Assembly (NCBI RefSeq): GCF_000003605.2
Contig: NW_003144786.1
Location: forward strand, 1,783,100 to 1,817,402
Origin: Saccoglossus kowalevskii
Lineage: Eukaryota > Hemichordata > Enteropneusta > Harrimaniidae
DNA length: 34,303 bases
Direction: 5' to 3'
Shown piece after piece: positions 31,285-34,303 of the stretch (position 1 is its first letter; every line of letters starts with the position of its first letter). The notes under the pieces were generated by a model. That model saw nothing but the letters and a program-made list of their open reading frames with translations, made no database searches and had not been told where the DNA came from. The position numbers and the translations under genes are program-made.

Positions 31285-32175
31285 CTGTCTGTCCATCCAT
31301 TCCTCCGATATCTTAAGAACCATATTCTGGTTTTAAATGAAACTTTGTGCATAGATGCTCTTGGCTAATGCACAGATTTGATTAGGTTTTGGTAAAATTC
31401 CATGCGTAATAATTACCTTATTTTCACGATAATTAGATAATTTTTAGCTGTTCCATGACTTCCACTGATATCTAAAGAACCACTCATTTGATTTTGATGA
31501 AACTTGGCACATAGATGCTCTGAACTAATGCACAAATGATTATTTTGGGGTGAAAGTCCTTGCATATTAATTACCTATATTGCATAATTATTAGTCAATT
31601 TTCGGCTTTTCCACTGATATCTCAAATACTAGTAGTAGTACATTACATTTTACTAAAACGTGGATAGATAATCAAGGACTATGCATCAATTGTTTTAGGG
31701 TGAATCACCTACTTTGCATAATTAGTTAATTTTCAGCTTTTCCACTGATATCTTGAGTACTAATCATATTTTAATGAAACTTGGTACATAGATGCTCTAG
31801 GACAATATACAGACCTGATTAGTTTTGGGTTAAAATCTGTACGTATTAATTATCTAATTTGCATAATTAAACCATTTTTAAGCTTTCACATTGATATCTA
31901 AAGTACTAATTATTTCATTTCAATGAAACTTGGTACATAGATTCTCTAGGACAATGTACAAAGCTGATTAGTTCAAAATCTTTTCATATTAATTCCCTAA
32001 TGAGCACCATAATTTGTTGGTTCTAATCGCATTTCAATGAAACATGGTACATAGATGGTCTGTTACATTGCACAGATCTTATTAGCTTTACACTAAAATC
32101 TGTTCATATTAATTACCTGATTTGCATAATTAGTTTTCAGCTTTTCCATCAATATCTCAAGTACAAGTAATTTTT
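31285..32175 (+). repeat. Minisatellite, ~115-160 bp unit, about 6 copies
   Basis: The anchor 'GAAACTTGGTACATAGATGC' recurs with changes at about 31339, 31498, 31655 (poor), 31776, 31921 and 32037. Between anchors: 'cactgatatct.aagtacta', 'ctgatta.ttttgggt.aaa', and 'taattacctaatttgcataa'. A short (CTGT)n tract precedes it (31273-31292). Confidence 0.85.
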
Positions 32176-32309
32176 AATTAATTTTTAATGTTTCTCTAAT
32201 ACTCTCAGCACACGGAAGTTCTTTCTAAGCTTTCTTCAGTGATTCCTTGGATCACTTGATGATTGCAACTTGGAGGCGCTCACTATGTGATGCAAAAGTA
32301 AAGGTGAAA

Positions 32310-32740
32310 ACTTCCTTTCAACTCAGAAATAGAAATATAGCTACTATCATATACAACAAGATAAAACTATTGACAACAGTGAGAAAACAAAACAAGCCTA
32401 CTTGAAGATCAGTGAAATGTGTTGAGGATCAAAAAAAGCATAGGAAGGAATGGATGTTAGATGACACATGTGTAGAGGTGAAGAAGCAGTTTCTGAATGC
32501 AAAATCAGACACTTTAGAAGACGTATGAAATGCAATACCAGAAAGGGCACACATGGAGGATCTTGGATATCAAGCTTAAGAAGCTGCTAGCATGGGATAT
32601 CGAGAGAAGTTGTACAAATTAATGGAACATTCTGGAGTACAACAGATTCACCCATTGAAGACAAACGTTTTTCAACTGAAGCAGAAATAGAAGCTAGATT
32701 GTTGGAGCATTTTAGTTAGGTATTGAATGAGACCATCATT
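32310..32740 (+). pseudogene. RTE-type LINE fragment
   Basis: Pieces in plus-strand frames match the segment just before the reverse transcriptase of RTE-like LINEs: FQLRNR, HRKEWMLDDT (32439 on), EAASMGYREKLYKL, then SPIEDKRFSTEAEIEARLLE HF up to about 32730. Stops and frameshifts interrupt. Both the endonuclease and the catalytic RT core are absent, so it is a short internal relic. Confidence 0.7.
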
Positions 32741-33118
32741 AACTATGGAGGTAGATATCCAAAATGCTTAAGCTGACTTGTAGAGCTGTTTGTAGACATC
32801 TAGGCATGTGTCAATAGAAAGGGTGACGATGAGACAAAAAATAAAATACGTGGAAAAACGGCTAGGACCTAAAATATGCGTGTTACTGAACAAAAATGGA
32901 TTAACAACAAAGAATACAAAATAAAAAGGAAAACAATTATTATAATAATAATGTTAAAATAGATCAGAGTTAAACAGTGGCATGTTATTCTCTTTCAGTA
33001 TGGATCTTATAAAATTACGTTTAGGCCGTGAATTCTTCCCTACGGTGGGGATCGGGTTTCGTCTATCAGGGGTTGTTAAGGGTGGATGGTTTGTCAGGTT
33101 GAATATACGGGAAGTGGT

Positions 33119-33418
33119 TGTAACGGGGAATGGGTAACTCGCAAGGCAGTGAGTGGTACACTATGATCGCTCGACACTTATACGCACCATTCAATCATTA
33201 AGACATCAGCAGTATAGTACAGCCAGATATTTATTACCACTACAATCGTCACCATACGCCCCCGGTCCTCTTCTCCCTTAATACGCTGGAACCCCCCATT
33301 TTTATAAACGACAGTGTTAATCGTTCAACCAATAGTCTAAATACTTTGCATGCGTTGTCATGACGGCATGTGGACTCCGCCAGTGAGGGCGTCGCCCCAT
33401 AGCATCGTCATGACAACA
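33119..33418 (-). repeat. LTR-like block (candidate)
   Basis: On the minus strand a TATAAAAATG box (near 33305) is followed about 75 nt later by AATAAA (near 33222) and further downstream sequence, the order of promoter and poly(A) signal in an LTR. The ends TGTTGTCATG and CCCGTTACA satisfy TG...CA. A perfect 12-bp inverted repeat, GTTGTCATGACG (33354-33365) and CGTCATGACAAC (33406-33417), lies in the presumed U3. I found no primer-binding site, polypurine tract or second LTR. Confidence 0.25.
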
Positions 33419-33614
33419 TCAATGCAACTTGGTGATACTGTCCTGTCCAACAAAAGATGAAAATGACCCCATTTTCGGACCGTGGCAACGTATGGTAAAA
33501 ATATACAAACAGTAGGAAGTGCATAAAATTAAATATATGCAATAGGAATTGTACAAAATCAGATATCATTGATGATTAAATGAATAGGATGATTATAATG
33601 TGGAGGTAATGGAA

Positions 33615-33820
33615 GAGTCTGGACCGCGAGTCTTTCAGATGAGTCGGGACCGCGAGTCTTTCAGATGAGTCTGGACCGCGAGTCTTTCAGATGAGTCGGG
33701 ACCGCGAGTCTTTCAGATGAGTCTGGACCGCGAGTCTTTCAGATGAGTTGGGACCGCGAGTCTTTCAGTTGAGTCTGGACCGCGAATGTATTTAATGCAC
33801 CTGGACCGCGAGTCTTTCAC
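33615..33820 (+). repeat. 26-bp tandem array, 8 units, 52-bp dimer pattern
   Basis: GGACCGCGAGTCTTTCAG starts at 33621, 33647, 33673, 33699, 33725, 33751, 33777 and 33803, exactly 26 bp apart. Most units are identical, but the bases before GGAC alternate (gagtcT, gagtcG), giving a higher-order dimer. The last two units are degraded. GC-rich within AT-rich DNA. Confidence 0.95.
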
Positions 33821-34043
33821 TCGAGGAAATTTTTTTAATTAGCATGATCAATAAGTTAAAATAAAATCTAAATAATACATGAAAATAACAATGCATAATA
33901 TACATAACAATTTTTTTTTTTTTTTTTTATATGCTGAAAATGTAGAAAAAAAATCAATTAAAATAAATTTCGTAACAATAAGAAAATCGCTGTGTGGCTA
34001 TAACAGTTGCATGGCATAAGTAAACACGTCAGAGTTATACATA

Positions 34044-34303
34044 TCATTGATCAGCTGGATTCGTCACAATATTGGTAGGAATGGGTGGAATGGCCTTCAA
34101 ATGCTCGTATGAGTTTTCGATTTCACGATTTTTAGTACTAATAATGTGAATTTCGGTGAAAACTGGGGCATCGCCAACCAAGATACGAATGTGGTAGCGG
34201 ATTTGGAGAATTCGAATAGTGCTGGAGGATTTGCCGAATGGGATCGAAATTTGAGGAGGTAACGAAATTTCTTCTACCCTAGAGTCTTCTAGCAAAAATT
34301 GTA
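34044..34303 (-). CDS. Partial open frame, unknown protein (runs off the window)
   Basis: The minus-strand frame is open from the window edge to a stop at 34046-34044, 85 residues (…SLPPQISIPFGKSSSTIRI…, ending NIVTNPADQ). It alternates hydrophobic and polar residues as in a beta-sandwich (IRILQIRYHIRILVG). The 'P..IP.G.SSSTIRILQIRY' pattern faintly recalls the arrestin C-terminal domain. No ATG is in view; it may be the last exon of a minus-strand gene or part of a mobile element tied to the LTR-like block. No firm identity. Confidence 0.35.
   Translation of the reverse strand, partial: QFLLEDSRVEEISLPPQISIPFGKSSSTIRILQIRYHIRILVGDAPVFTEIHIISTKNREIENSYEHLKAIPPIPTNIVTNPADQ

Noticed and set aside
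33615-33820. CRISPR-like regular repeats
   Set aside because: Units are directly adjacent with no unique spacers, and the genome is eukaryotic; it is a simple tandem array.

Overview
This is a nuclear segment from an animal, most likely an AT-rich invertebrate. Two conserved animal genes with many GT-AG introns sit in a background dense with mobile elements and minisatellites. The phylum cannot be read from the window. The mix of a DIRS retroelement, a pogo transposon, an RTE-type LINE and hairpin-headed minisatellites would suit a non-vertebrate deuterostome (hemichordate, echinoderm or lancelet) or a lophotrochozoan. I lean weakly to an ambulacrarian.

The core is a head-to-head gene pair. 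On the minus strand is NDUFB11, a subunit of mitochondrial complex I, with four coding exons between 3464 and 6791 that encode 162 residues. On the plus strand is ATRIP, the ATR-interacting DNA-damage checkpoint protein, with twelve coding exons between 7391 and 29836 that encode 1000 residues. I rebuilt every junction by eye; the splice phases close without a stop in both genes. Their start codons are 599 bp apart. The shared promoter holds a TCTCGCGAGA palindrome and YY1-like ATGGCGG sites and has no obvious TATA box. The two genes work in different pathways; only a shared promoter links them.

Layout: 1-1542, non-coding, perhaps the 3' UTR of an upstream plus-strand gene ending at an AATAAA. 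1543-3463, spacer with a strong CTCF-type motif, then the 3' side of NDUFB11. 3464-6791, NDUFB11. 6792-7390, shared promoter. 7391-30115, ATRIP. Its introns carry two copies, in opposite orientation, of one ~0.9-1.0 kb non-autonomous DNA transposon (introns 3 and 10), a dead pogo/Tigger transposase and a 38-bp-type minisatellite (intron 4), and a hairpin-headed minisatellite followed by a ~6 kb decayed DIRS element with inverted terminal repeats (intron 8). 30116-34303, repeat-rich: a second hairpin-headed minisatellite, an RTE LINE relic, an LTR-like block, a 26-bp tandem array, and an open frame running off the right edge.

No new enzymatic system is evident. The most unusual signal is a repeat architecture seen in two unrelated sequence families: a palindrome closed by a GNA triloop (one with the exceptionally stable GCGAAGC mini-hairpin), then a GT/CTG-rich stretch, then a ~115-160 bp minisatellite. 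Next are a histone-type 3' processing signal stranded inside an ATRIP intron and the CGCG element in the bidirectional promoter.
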